A stretch of DNA of 64,000 nt from Pseudomonas moraviensis (GTDB lineage: Bacteria > Pseudomonadota > Gammaproteobacteria > Pseudomonadales > Pseudomonadaceae), in assembly GCF_900105805.1 (NCBI RefSeq), contig NZ_LT629788.1:3286001-3350000 (forward strand), given 5' to 3'. Made by a program: the position numbers and the translations under genes. Under the pieces are notes generated by a model. That model saw nothing but the letters and a program-made list of their open reading frames with translations, was not told where the DNA came from and did not search any database. Positions 1 to 8,100 of the stretch are shown here, piece after piece; position 1 is the first letter of the stretch; each line of letters starts with the position of its first letter.

Positions 1-230
1 TTGCCGCCCAGGTCTTTGATCGTCGACGAATCACCGCCCAGGCGTTGCAGGCATTCGTCGATGAGTTTCTGCTGGCCGAGGGTTTCTTCGATGTGCTGAT
101 CAATGCGCGCCTTGAGCTTCGGGTAATGCTCCAGACGCTTGGACTGCGCCTTGAGCATCTGCTCGGCCTGTTGCTCCATGGCGTGGGCGTCACGCAGCCA
201 GTCGAGCAGATTTTCCTGTGGAGTAGCCAT
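1..230 (-). CDS. YciE/YciF-type ferritin-like protein (DUF892), 3' end outside window
   Basis: The minus-strand frame opens with ATG at 230 and stays open to the window edge, giving the first 76 residues (MATPQENLLDWLRDAHAMEQ...). The helical, Glu- and His-containing start with a DAHAMEQQAEQML helix matches the DUF892 family, four-helix ferritin-like proteins linked to general stress and osmotic stress responses. The rest of the protein lies to the left of the window. It sits 78 bp downstream of the manganese catalase gene on the same strand, a pairing often seen in Pseudomonas stress loci and possibly co-transcribed. The biochemical activity of this family is poorly defined. The family call is fairly sure; the exact role is not. 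Confidence 0.8.
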   Translation of the reverse strand, partial: MATPQENLLDWLRDAHAMEQQAEQMLKAQSKRLEHYPKLKARIDQHIEETLGQQKLIDECLQRLGGDSSTIKDLGG

Positions 231-307
231 TGTCGAGTCCTCTTCTTGATGATTTCCCAATGATCAACCGGGGCGCGCCGTCGCATGTCAGGCGCGCCCC
301 ACGTGCC

Positions 308-1192
308 TCACAACCCAGGCTTGGCTTGCGCGCCGGAGCCCAGATCCGCTCCAGTGACCGGCTCGCTGTTGGGGTCGGACATGGTGCGCATCTTCATGTT
401 TTCCAGCAGCGCTTCGTCGGCGCTGTCCAGTTGCACGGTGGCCAGACCATCGCCGCCGTCGACTGCTGGCGTCGGGTCTTCGACAAACTCCCAATCGTCG
501 CCCTGGTTCCAGGGACCGCGCATGCTTTCGGTGCCTTGCGACATGTTGAAGTAAACGTTGGTGAACTCCGGCATACCCGGCAGTTTGCCTTGCGGGAAAT
601 TGGGCTGGATCGAGTGCAGGGCTTTTTCGAAGGACAATTGGTGGGCAATCTCGCGGGTCATCAGAAAGCCCAGCGCCTCTTTTACGCCGGGATCATCGGT
701 CACGTTCATCAAGCGCTCATAGACGATCTTCGCCCGAGCTTCGGCGGCGATGTTGGAGCGCATGTCGGCGGTGGGCTCGCCGATGGTATCGACGTACGCC
801 GCTGTCCACGGCACGCCGGCCGAGTTGGTCAACGGCGAACCGGCACCGTAGAGCAGGCTGGTGATGTGCGAGTCATTGCCGTTGCCATTGAGCGAGCGAT
901 ACAATTCGCCCTCCTGCTCGACGCCTTCGGCCATCCGGCCTTTTGCGCCTTTGTTGAGCATGACGATGATCGAGCCAATGATCTCCAGGTGACTGAGTTC
1001 TTCAGTGGCGATGTCCATCAGCAGGTCTTTGCGTCCCGGATCTTCCTCGGCCAGGGCTTGAGTGAAATAGCGCGAAGCCGCCGCCAGTTCACCTTGTGCG
1101 CCGCCAAATTGCTCGAGCAACAGATTGGCCAGCCCCGGATTGGGCTCGGCAACACGAACGGTGTATTGAAGTCGCTTGTTATGTAGAAACAT
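308..1192 (-). CDS. Manganese-containing catalase
   Basis: A 294-residue non-haem catalase that would break down hydrogen peroxide at a dimanganese centre in the cytoplasm. Visible ligand motifs are GE at residues 34-35, the TEELSHLE segment near 63-70 (Glu and His), a second Glu in NIAAEARAKI and a His in TREIAHQLSF. These match the Glu3His2 set known for this family. Length is usual for the family. The start at 1192 is preceded by GAGGAG about 7 nt upstream. It is followed on the same strand by a ferritin-like stress protein, so the pair probably serves oxidative or stationary-phase stress. The C-terminal tail after about residue 240 is Asp/Gly rich and looks flexible. Confidence 0.93.
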   Translation of the reverse strand: MFLHNKRLQYTVRVAEPNPGLANLLLEQFGGAQGELAAASRYFTQALAEEDPGRKDLLMDIATEELSHLEIIGSIIVMLNKGAKGRMAEGVEQEGELYRSLNGNGNDSHITSLLYGAGSPLTNSAGVPWTAAYVDTIGEPTADMRSNIAAEARAKIVYERLMNVTDDPGVKEALGFLMTREIAHQLSFEKALHSIQPNFPQGKLPGMPEFTNVYFNMSQGTESMRGPWNQGDDWEFVEDPTPAVDGGDGLATVQLDSADEALLENMKMRTMSDPNSEPVTGADLGSGAQAKPGL

Positions 1193-1435
1193 GACAAATC
1201 TCCTCAGTCGGATAAGCGTGGCAAGTCGTCGGGTGAAAGCCTGCCTACCCTTTTGTGAAGCATTGTCTTTGCGGAAATTTCAAAAAAATTGCGGTAACAG
1301 GACAAATGGTTTGAACCGTATGGGCAAGTGAAACGGCGGCTTGCCGCTGGTACGACTCGCACTTGGTTAAATGGAACCAATGACAAAAGATCGGGTTGTC
1401 CGCCCGCGATTTCAATCTGGCCGGGTCTGCCTGGC

Positions 1436-2791
1436 TCAACGCAGCAAATGCACCAGCAACCCGATCAGCGCACAGCCCAGCAGCACCTGAATCACCCCGC
1501 GCTTGAAGCGAAACAGCGCAATGGCCGCGGCAATGGCAATCAATGCCGACGGCCAGTCCAGGCTGCCGCTGAAGCCCTGCGGCCAGAGCAGGTGGTAGCC
1601 GAAGAAACACGCCAGATTGAGAATCACGCCAACCACCGCGGCGGTGATCGCGGTCAGCGGTGCAGTGAATTTGAGTTCATCGTGGGTCGACTCCACCAGC
1701 GGGCCGCCGGCGAGGATGAACAGAAATGAGGGCAGAAAGGTGAACCACGTCACCAGCGCAGCGGCGACCGCGCCGGCGAGAAACACCTGATCGGCGCCAA
1801 ACACCTGCGACACATAAGCCCCGACAAACCCGACAAACGCCACTACCATGATCAGCGGTCCGGGGGTGGTTTCGCCCAGCGCCAGGCCGTCGATCATCTG
1901 CGTCGGCGTCAGCCAGCCGTAGTGACCGACGGCGCCCTGATAGACATAGGGCAGCACCGCATACGCCCCGCCAAAGGTAAGCAGCGCAGCTTTGGTGAAG
2001 AACCAGCTCATCTGCGTCAGCGTGCCATGCCAGCCAAACAGCGCAGTCAACACGCCCATCGGCAATGCCCATAGCGCGGCGCCGATCACGGCGAGCATCG
2101 CCAGTTTCGTCCAACTGAAGCGGGCATGTGCTGGCGATGGCGTGTCGTCATCGATCAATGCCGGGCCGAAAGACTTGTTCGCCGCGCTATGCCCGCCGAC
2201 CCTGAACTTCTCAGGCGCCAGTCGACCGCCGAAGTAGCCGATCACCGCCGCGCCCAGCACGATCAGCGGGAACGGCACATTGAGCACAAAAATCGCGGTA
2301 AACGACGCCGCCGCAATCGCCCACAGCCAATTGTTCTTCAGCGCCCGCGAACCGATGCGATGCGCCGCCTGCACAACAATGGCCGTTACCGCAGGCTTGA
2401 TCCCATAAAACAAACCGGCCACCACCGGTACTTCACCGAAAGCGATGTACAGCCAAGAGAGGAAAATAAGGATGAACAGCGACGGCAACACAAACAACGC
2501 ACCGGCCACAATCCCGCCCCAGCTTCGATGCATCAACCAGCCAATGTAGGTCGCCAGCTGCTGCGCCTCCGGCCCGGGCAGCAACATGCAATAGTTCAAC
2601 GCGTGCAGAAAACGCCGCTCGGAAATCCACCGCCGCCGCTCGACCAACTCCTGGTGCATGATCGAAATCTGCCCGGCCGGCCCGCCGAAACTGATAAACC
2701 CCAGCTTCAACCAGAACCAGAACGCGTCGCGCAAACTCACGGCCTGCGGCTTCACCTCGCCACCATCCGCCAACGGCTGAACTTCACTCAT
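1436..2791 (-). CDS. chrA: Chromate efflux transporter ChrA
   Basis: A 451-residue inner-membrane protein of the CHR family, the long bidomain form with two related halves of about 200 residues. It is expected to export chromate using the proton motive force. The N-terminal half has the motif FGGPAGQISIMH and the C-terminal half the matching TFGGAYAVLPYV. Many hydrophobic segments are spread over both halves. An upstream in-frame ATG at 2845 exists, but ATG at 2791 has a clear AGGACAG ribosome site, so 2791 is preferred. No chrB regulator or metal resistance genes adjoin it, so the role may be housekeeping sulfate/chromate handling rather than high resistance. Confidence 0.88.
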   Translation of the reverse strand: MSEVQPLADGGEVKPQAVSLRDAFWFWLKLGFISFGGPAGQISIMHQELVERRRWISERRFLHALNYCMLLPGPEAQQLATYIGWLMHRSWGGIVAGALFVLPSLFILIFLSWLYIAFGEVPVVAGLFYGIKPAVTAIVVQAAHRIGSRALKNNWLWAIAAASFTAIFVLNVPFPLIVLGAAVIGYFGGRLAPEKFRVGGHSAANKSFGPALIDDDTPSPAHARFSWTKLAMLAVIGAALWALPMGVLTALFGWHGTLTQMSWFFTKAALLTFGGAYAVLPYVYQGAVGHYGWLTPTQMIDGLALGETTPGPLIMVVAFVGFVGAYVSQVFGADQVFLAGAVAAALVTWFTFLPSFLFILAGGPLVESTHDELKFTAPLTAITAAVVGVILNLACFFGYHLLWPQGFSGSLDWPSALIAIAAAIALFRFKRGVIQVLLGCALIGLLVHLLR

Positions 2792-2860
2792 CGAGCTGTC
2801 CTTTAGTGCAGTCGGCAGGTTGTACCCGAAAAGCGTCGCGAACAAAACGCCAGAAACGAA

Positions 2861-2896
2861 AAAGCCCCCGTAATCAGCAATGATTACGGGGGCTTT
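2861..2896 (-). terminator. Rho-independent terminator after tRNA-Ser
   Basis: Stem AAAGCCCCCGTAATCA, loop GCAA and the fully complementary arm form a 16-bp perfect hairpin. On the minus strand the stem ends in a run of T. It lies just downstream of the tRNA-Ser gene and also upstream of chrA, so it ends the tRNA transcript. Confidence 0.9.
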
Positions 2897-2910
2897 GTCT
2901 TGTTCAATAA

Positions 2911-3000
2911 TGGCGGAGAGATAGGGATTCGAACCCTAGGTACCGGTGAAGGTACAACGGATTTCGAATCCGTCCCATTCGGCCACTCTGGCATCTCTCC
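2911..3000 (-). tRNA. tRNA-Ser(CGA)
   Basis: On the minus strand the 90-nt sequence starts GGAGAGATGCC and ends with the complementary acceptor arm plus an encoded CCA. The anticodon arm is ACGGA-TTCGAAA-TCCGT, giving anticodon CGA for the serine codon UCG. The long variable arm (ACCTTCACCGGT region) is typical of class II serine tRNAs, and the T arm contains GGTTCGAATCC. It is followed by a strong terminator. Confidence 0.97.
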
Positions 3001-3084
3001 AACGGCGCGCATCATAACAACACTTTCGTTGGTTGCGAACCCCCCAAACGAAATTTTTTCCGTGCTATCAGATGCTTGCGTCGA

Positions 3085-3798
3085 TTAAAGCGGTACGCCC
3101 AGACGAGCGGCGACTTCTTCGTAGGCTTCGATGACGTCACCGAGGCCCTGACGGAAGCGGTCCTTGTCCATCTTCTTCTTGGTGTCCTTGTCCCACAGAC
3201 GGCAGCCGTCCGGGCTGAACTCGTCGCCGAGGACGATGGAGCCGTCGCTGAACACGCCGAATTCAAGCTTGAAGTCGACCAGCAGCAGGCCGGCGTCGTC
3301 GAACAGTTTGCTCAGGACTTCGTTGACCTTGAGCGACAGTTCCTTCATGCGCGCCAGTTGCTCGGCGGTGCCCCAACCGAACGCCACGACGTGGGATTCG
3401 TTGATGAACGGGTCGCCTTTGGCGTCGTCCTTGAGGAACAGTTCGAAGGTGTACGGGTTGAGCTTCATGCCCTCCTCGACGCCCAGACGCTTGACCAGGC
3501 TGCCGGCAGCGTAGTTACGCACGACGCATTCGACCGGGATCATGTCGAGCTTCTTCACCAGGCATTCGTTGTCGCCCAGCAGTTTGTCGAACTGGGTCGG
3601 TACGCCGGCCGCTTCGAGTTTCTGCATGATGAAGGCGTTGAACTTGTTGTTCACCATACCTTTGCGATCGAGCTGTTCGATGCGCTTGCCGTCGAACGCC
3701 GAAGTGTCGTTGCGAAACAGCAGGATCAAGCGGTCAGCGTCGTCGGTCTTGTAAACCGATTTGGCTTTGCCGCGGTAGAGTTCTTCACGTTTTTCCAT
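3085..3798 (-). CDS. purC: Phosphoribosylaminoimidazole-succinocarboxamide synthase (SAICAR synthetase)
   Basis: A 237-residue cytosolic enzyme of de novo purine synthesis, joining CAIR and aspartate with ATP. The start MEKREELYRGKAKSVY, the segment NNKFNAFIM, the VECVVRNYAAGS motif and GDEFSPDGCRLWD are all characteristic of PurC. Length is the usual one for bacteria. It is last in a minus-strand series with an MBL-fold hydrolase, bamC and dapA, an order conserved in Pseudomonas. The gap to the hydrolase stop is about 28 bp, so co-transcription is likely. Confidence 0.97.
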   Translation of the reverse strand: MEKREELYRGKAKSVYKTDDADRLILLFRNDTSAFDGKRIEQLDRKGMVNNKFNAFIMQKLEAAGVPTQFDKLLGDNECLVKKLDMIPVECVVRNYAAGSLVKRLGVEEGMKLNPYTFELFLKDDAKGDPFINESHVVAFGWGTAEQLARMKELSLKVNEVLSKLFDDAGLLLVDFKLEFGVFSDGSIVLGDEFSPDGCRLWDKDTKKKMDKDRFRQGLGDVIEAYEEVAARLGVPL

Positions 3799-3826
3799 GA
3801 TGGGCTCCGCTTGCTAAGTAGGTGGG

Positions 3827-4588
3827 CTAGGCGATGTGGCGCCAGTCGAGCCCTGAATCTTGATCGGCCAGTTGCAGCCAGTCCGGGTCGCACCCGAGGG
3901 TGTCGACAAAACATTGCCGGGCCAGCTGCGGCAGGTTGTTCTTGCTGCTCAGATGGGCCAGGACCAGGTGTTGCAAGCCCTGCCAGCCCAACTCGGCCAC
4001 CAGGAATGCCGCCTGATGGTTGTTCAGATGTCCGCGTTCGCCGCCCACCCGCTGCTTGAGAAAGTACGGGTAGTGACCACGGGCGAGCATGTCGCGGCAA
4101 TGGTTCGACTCGATCATCAATGCATCGAGGTCCCGGTAGCCATCCAGCACCCGCTCACAAAACGATCCCAGGTCGGTCAGCAGGCCGAAGCGCCGCTGTT
4201 CCTGATCGCTGAAGACGTACTGGGTCGGCTCCTGCGCGTCATGGGCCACGGCAATGACCCCGACGTTCAGTGCGCCGATCTGCATCTGCTCGCCGCCGGC
4301 CAGAAAGCCTGCCGGTTCAAGCGGTTTGCGCATCCCGCGCAGCGTGCCGCGACTGAGGTACACCGGCAGATTGTAGCGCCGAGACAGCAAACCCACGCCA
4401 TGCACGTGGTCGGCATGTTCGTGGGTCACGAGTATCGCGCTCAGTTGCGCCGGGTGCACACCCAGGCGCAACAGACGTCTTTCGGTTTCCCGCAGGGAAA
4501 AACCACAATCCACCAGCACGTACGTATCGGCACTGGCGATCAGCGTGCCGTTCCCTTGGCTACCGCTGCCGAGAACGGCAAAACGCAT
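3827..4588 (-). CDS. MBL-fold metallohydrolase (YycJ/VicX-like)
   Basis: A 253-residue soluble protein of the metallo-beta-lactamase superfamily. It begins with the glycine-rich LGSGSQGNGTLI turn and carries the zinc motif THEHADHVHG near residues 54-63, with a further His in the ESNHCRDM segment. The SGSxGN start and overall length match YycJ/VicX-type hydrolases, some of which are 5'-exonucleases, but the substrate here is unknown. It lies between bamC (6 bp away) and purC on the same strand, which is the standard Pseudomonas arrangement. Confidence 0.85.
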   Translation of the reverse strand: MRFAVLGSGSQGNGTLIASADTYVLVDCGFSLRETERRLLRLGVHPAQLSAILVTHEHADHVHGVGLLSRRYNLPVYLSRGTLRGMRKPLEPAGFLAGGEQMQIGALNVGVIAVAHDAQEPTQYVFSDQEQRRFGLLTDLGSFCERVLDGYRDLDALMIESNHCRDMLARGHYPYFLKQRVGGERGHLNNHQAAFLVAELGWQGLQHLVLAHLSSKNNLPQLARQCFVDTLGCDPDWLQLADQDSGLDWRHIA

Positions 4589-4594
4589 ATCGGA

Positions 4595-5710
4595 TCAGCC
4601 CAGGTTGTCCTGAATCACGCTCAGCACTTTACGCGCGACATCGGCCGGCGCGACGGTGTTGATGTTCTTTTCGACGGTGACCTGGATGTTCTCGCCCACC
4701 TTGCTCAGGCGAACCTGATAACGCTCGGCGCGGGCTTCGACTTCTTCCTTGCTCGGCGCGCTGCCGAACAGGCCGCTGAAGAAGCCAGGCTTGTCGTCTT
4801 TGTTCTCGGCTTTTTCGGCCAGGTTGATGTAGTACAGGCCCAGGCTGCGGTTGATGTCTTCAACGCGCCATTCGCCCTGTTCCAGCGCACGGCCGACGCT
4901 CGACCAGGCGCGGTCCAGATCGGTACCGACGTTCAACACCGGGTTGCCGCTGCCGTCTTCGCTGAGGCTGACGCGGCTCGGTGCATCGAAATCACGCGAG
5001 GCCAGCATCGACACCGAACCACCCTTCTCGGAGGTGCGGCTCATGCTCGCGAGCATGTCGTCGACCAGCGCAGCGTCCAGGCCAGTGTTGACCGAACGGT
5101 TGGTGAAAGCCACGTCGGCCGTGCTGCCGGCAGGACGCTCGGCGCTGACCACGTAGATTTCACTGGTGTTGCGCTGCACGCCCGGCTCGATGCGTACACG
5201 CACGCGGGTTTCGCTGTCGCTGGCGATACCGGCCGCGCTCAGGCGCTTGGCCATCGAAGCGGACAGTTCGTCGGAGTGCTGCCAGGTGGTAGTGAACTCA
5301 CCGGTTTGCGGGCGCTGTTCATCCAGACGGAAACCGTTGTCCTGGAAGAACTGCAGCGCCACTGGCCAGACTTCGGCCGGTGGATGCTGCGCCACGACCC
5401 AGCGCGAATCACCGCTTTTCTGCAGCGAGTAATCGGTGGCATCAGCAACCGCCGAAAGCGGCTGAGGACGCGGAACCACGTATTCGCCGGTCGCGGTGTC
5501 GTCGGCCACGTTGCGCGGGATCGGCAACAGCGGATCGAGACGCTTGGCAGTGCTCACATCCGTTGGCAATTGCATCGGTGCAGTCTGTTGCGCTTGCAGG
5601 TAATCGCTTCCACGGTCGCGGAAATAACCTTCCGGCCCCCAGACCCATCCGCAGCCACTGGTGCTGGAGATAATCAAGGCAAGTGCGGAAAGTCCGGCCA
5701 TTCGCTTCAT
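4595..5710 (-). CDS. bamC: Outer membrane protein assembly factor BamC
   Basis: A 371-residue lipoprotein of the BAM complex that inserts beta-barrel proteins into the outer membrane. The chosen start MKRMAGLSALAL gives a lipoprotein signal with the lipobox SSTSGC near residue 20. An in-frame start 12 codons upstream would put extra residues before the signal. The body shows the two helix-grip domains expected of BamC/NlpB, with the unstructured stretch WVWGPEGYFRDRGSDY after the cysteine. It starts 17 bp after dapA ends, on the same strand, as in most gamma-proteobacteria. Confidence 0.93.
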   Translation of the reverse strand: MKRMAGLSALALIISSTSGCGWVWGPEGYFRDRGSDYLQAQQTAPMQLPTDVSTAKRLDPLLPIPRNVADDTATGEYVVPRPQPLSAVADATDYSLQKSGDSRWVVAQHPPAEVWPVALQFFQDNGFRLDEQRPQTGEFTTTWQHSDELSASMAKRLSAAGIASDSETRVRVRIEPGVQRNTSEIYVVSAERPAGSTADVAFTNRSVNTGLDAALVDDMLASMSRTSEKGGSVSMLASRDFDAPSRVSLSEDGSGNPVLNVGTDLDRAWSSVGRALEQGEWRVEDINRSLGLYYINLAEKAENKDDKPGFFSGLFGSAPSKEEVEARAERYQVRLSKVGENIQVTVEKNINTVAPADVARKVLSVIQDNLG

Positions 5711-5727
5711 GCGTTGTACTTCCTCAA

Positions 5728-6606
5728 TTAAACCAGGACGCTGCACTGGCGCAGGGCCGAGCGCAGCGTTTCATGACAAGGAGTGCTCAGCCAGGTCAGT
5801 GGCAGGCGGATGCCTTCGTGCATCAGGCCCATTTCGACCAAAGCCCACTTCACCGGAATCGGGTTGGCTTCGATGAACAGGTCCTTGTGCAGCGGCATCA
5901 GTTTTTCGTTGATTGCGCGTGCGGTGTCGGCGTCGCCTTTCAGCGCGGCCTCGCACAGGTCAGCCATTTCGCGCGGGGCGACGTTGGCGGTGACCGAGAT
6001 GTTGCCCTTACCGCCGAGCAGGATCAGCTCGACTGCGGTCGGATCATCGCCGGACAACACGATGAAATCCTTGCTCACGCCATCGATGATCGCCTTGGCG
6101 CGTTTCAGATCGCCGGTGGCTTCCTTGATGCCGATGATGTTCGGCACGCTGGACAGGCGAATCACGGTCTCGGCCTGCATGTCGCAGGAGGTGCGGCCGG
6201 GAACGTTGTAGAGAATCTGCGGAATGTCGACCGCTTCAGCGATGTGCTTGAAGTGCTGGTACAGACCTTCCTGGGTCGGCTTGTTGTAATAAGGAACCAC
6301 CAGCAGGCAGGCATCGGCGCCGGCGGCCTTGGCGTTGCGGGTCAGTTCGACGGCTTCGCGGGTCGAGTTGGCGCCGGTGCCGGCGATGACCGGAATGCGC
6401 CCGGCAACCTGTTTGACCACGGCTTTGATGACGGCGATGTGCTCTTCTACATCAAGGGTGGCCGACTCGCCGGTAGTCCCGACGGCGACGATGGCATGGG
6501 TGCCGTTCTTGAGGTGGAAGTCCACGAGTTTGCTGAGGCTGTCCCAGTCAAGACGCCCTTGTGCATCCATGGGAGTGACCAGTGCCACCATACTGCCCGC
6601 AATCAT
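5728..6606 (-). CDS. dapA: 4-hydroxy-tetrahydrodipicolinate synthase
   Basis: A 292-residue class I aldolase of lysine and diaminopimelate synthesis that condenses pyruvate with aspartate semialdehyde. The start MIAGSMVALVTPM is the canonical one; a longer frame to 6690 is rejected because its extra 28 residues do not match the family. Seen motifs are GTTGESATL near residue 43, the catalytic Tyr in LYNVPGRTS near 133 and the Schiff-base Lys in IIGIKEATGD near 161. It heads the minus-strand group dapA-bamC-MBL-purC. Confidence 0.97.
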   Translation of the reverse strand: MIAGSMVALVTPMDAQGRLDWDSLSKLVDFHLKNGTHAIVAVGTTGESATLDVEEHIAVIKAVVKQVAGRIPVIAGTGANSTREAVELTRNAKAAGADACLLVVPYYNKPTQEGLYQHFKHIAEAVDIPQILYNVPGRTSCDMQAETVIRLSSVPNIIGIKEATGDLKRAKAIIDGVSKDFIVLSGDDPTAVELILLGGKGNISVTANVAPREMADLCEAALKGDADTARAINEKLMPLHKDLFIEANPIPVKWALVEMGLMHEGIRLPLTWLSTPCHETLRSALRQCSVLV

Positions 6607-6934
6607 GAAACCGCTCCTGCCGGAAAAAGAGAGCGGTAATGGTACTGGCGCCAAGATGCTTGCACAAGCGAAGTACTGCGCCGCCGCCATTCCCCTTGGC
6701 GCCGCTTTTCGCTACCCTTCAGACTTTGATCGGTACAGATCAGCTTGTACGCCGGGTTCCAGCCTCCCTTTTCGGCCTCCCAGGCCCCGTTCCTGCGTCG
6801 CATCGACGCGCTCCCGCACAGTGGAGCGAGCCGCGAGCGCAGGCCGGGTCTCTTTATACGGACCGCCAGAACAGGCACTCCCGACCAGCAACGCCCGTCA
6901 ACCTACCGACCGCTCATCGCTTTAGGAATGCTGC
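6607..6934. other. Divergent intergenic region between dapA and gcvR
   Basis: This 328-bp stretch separates the divergent dapA and gcvR genes and must hold both promoters. Open frames cross it on both strands but none has a recognisable product or ribosome site. No clear terminator, riboswitch or strong palindrome was seen. Confidence 0.5.
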
Positions 6935-7495
6935 ATGTCCACCCCCACAGTTCGCGAACAATTCCTTGTCATCAGTGCCCTCGGCGCCAACCCCATGGAG
7001 CTGACCAACGTCCTGTGCCGCGCCAGCCATGAAAACCGCTGCGCCGTCGTCACCTCCCGCCTGACCCGCCACGGCGAGTGCAGCGCCCTGGTGCTGGAAG
7101 TTTCCGGTAGCTGGGACGCCCTGGCGCGCCTCGAAGGCAGCCTGCCGCTGCTGGCCAAGCGTCATGCGTTCACCGTCAACGTGGTGCGCAGCGCGGCGCT
7201 GGAAAATCGTCCGCAGGCCCTGCCTTACGTGGCCTACGTCAGCTCGGCCTATCGCCCGGACATCATCAATGAGCTGTGCCAGTTCTTCATGGACCACAAC
7301 GTCGAACTGGAAAACCTCACCTGCGACACCTACCAGGCGCCCCAGACCGGCGGCACCATGCTCAACGCCACGTTCACCGTGACTCTGCCGGCCGGCACCC
7401 AGATCAGTTGGCTGCGCGATCAGTTCCTCGACTTCGCCGACGCAATGAACCTGGATGCCCTGATCGAGCCCTGGCGCCCACAAAACCCAATGTAA
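6935..7495 (+). CDS. gcvR: Glycine cleavage system transcriptional repressor (GcvR-like, ACT domains)
   Basis: A 186-residue protein with two ACT-type regulatory domains, roughly residues 9-85 and 95-175. The start REQFLVISALGANPMELTNVL and the later YRPDIINELCQFFMDHNVELENL are the ACT signatures of the GcvR family. In E. coli GcvR binds GcvA and glycine to control the glycine cleavage operon; in Pseudomonas the partner is less clear. It lies 10 bp upstream of bcp on the same strand, an order conserved in pseudomonads, so the two genes are very likely one operon. Confidence 0.88.
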   Translation: MSTPTVREQFLVISALGANPMELTNVLCRASHENRCAVVTSRLTRHGECSALVLEVSGSWDALARLEGSLPLLAKRHAFTVNVVRSAALENRPQALPYVAYVSSAYRPDIINELCQFFMDHNVELENLTCDTYQAPQTGGTMLNATFTVTLPAGTQISWLRDQFLDFADAMNLDALIEPWRPQNPM

Positions 7496-7505
7496 GGAAG
7501 CTTTC

Positions 7506-7979
7506 ATGGCCGTTGTCATCGACCAACCGGTTGCGGATTTCACCGCGCCTGCGACCAGCGGGCAGACCGTCAGCCTGTCCGAACTCAAGGGCAAGCAAGT
7601 GGTGATCTACTTCTACCCGAAGGACAGCACCCCGGGCTGCACCACTCAGGGCCAGGGCTTTCGTGATCAATATGCGGCTTTCAAGGCTGCCAACACCGAA
7701 GTCTTCGGCATTTCCCGCGACAGTTTGAAGTCGCACGAAAACTTCAAAGGCAAACAGCAATTCCCCTTCGAGCTGATCAGCGACAAGGACGAGGCGGTTT
7801 GCCAGTTGTTCGACGTGATCAAGCTGAAGAAGCTGTATGGCAAGGAATACCTGGGCGTTGATCGCAGCACGTTCCTGATTGATAAGGACGGCGTGCTGCG
7901 TCAGGAATGGCGTGGCGTGAAAGTCCCGGGGCATGTTGATGCCGTGCTGGCGGCAGCTGAAGCTCTGAATAAAGCCTGA
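7506..7979 (+). CDS. bcp: Thiol peroxidase Bcp (peroxiredoxin Q type)
   Basis: A 157-residue cytosolic peroxiredoxin reducing hydrogen and organic peroxides with thioredoxin. The peroxidatic cysteine is Cys45 in the motif YPKDSTPGCTT. The position of the resolving cysteine of E. coli Bcp (five residues later) is glutamine here (GCTTQGQGF), so this enzyme would work as a 1-Cys type or use another cysteine such as the one in EAVCQLFD. The start at 7506 follows AAGGAAG closely. It is probably translated from a gcvR-bcp message. Confidence 0.93.
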   Translation: MAVVIDQPVADFTAPATSGQTVSLSELKGKQVVIYFYPKDSTPGCTTQGQGFRDQYAAFKAANTEVFGISRDSLKSHENFKGKQQFPFELISDKDEAVCQLFDVIKLKKLYGKEYLGVDRSTFLIDKDGVLRQEWRGVKVPGHVDAVLAAAEALNKA

Positions 7980-8008
7980 TGTTTCTGTTGCGTCTTTGAA
8001 GACGCCTT

Positions 8009-8070
8009 CGCGAGCAGGCTCGCTCCCACAGTTGGAATGCAATCAACTGTGGGAGCGAGCCTGCTCGCGA
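8009..8070. repeat. REP doublet (REPIN), Ser-class CTCCCACA type
   Basis: Two inverted REP copies (CGCGAGCAGGCTCGCTCCCA and its complement) flank a short spacer, forming a long imperfect palindrome between the convergent bcp and permease genes. Confidence 0.9.
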
Positions 8071-8100
8071 ATAGCCTCTCTGCAAAATCCGGATCAACCG

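Noticed and set aside
3860..5731. 623-codon open frame on the plus strand opposite the MBL gene and bamC
   Set aside because: It is the shadow of two well-identified minus-strand genes in GC-rich DNA; its translation is low-complexity and matches no family.
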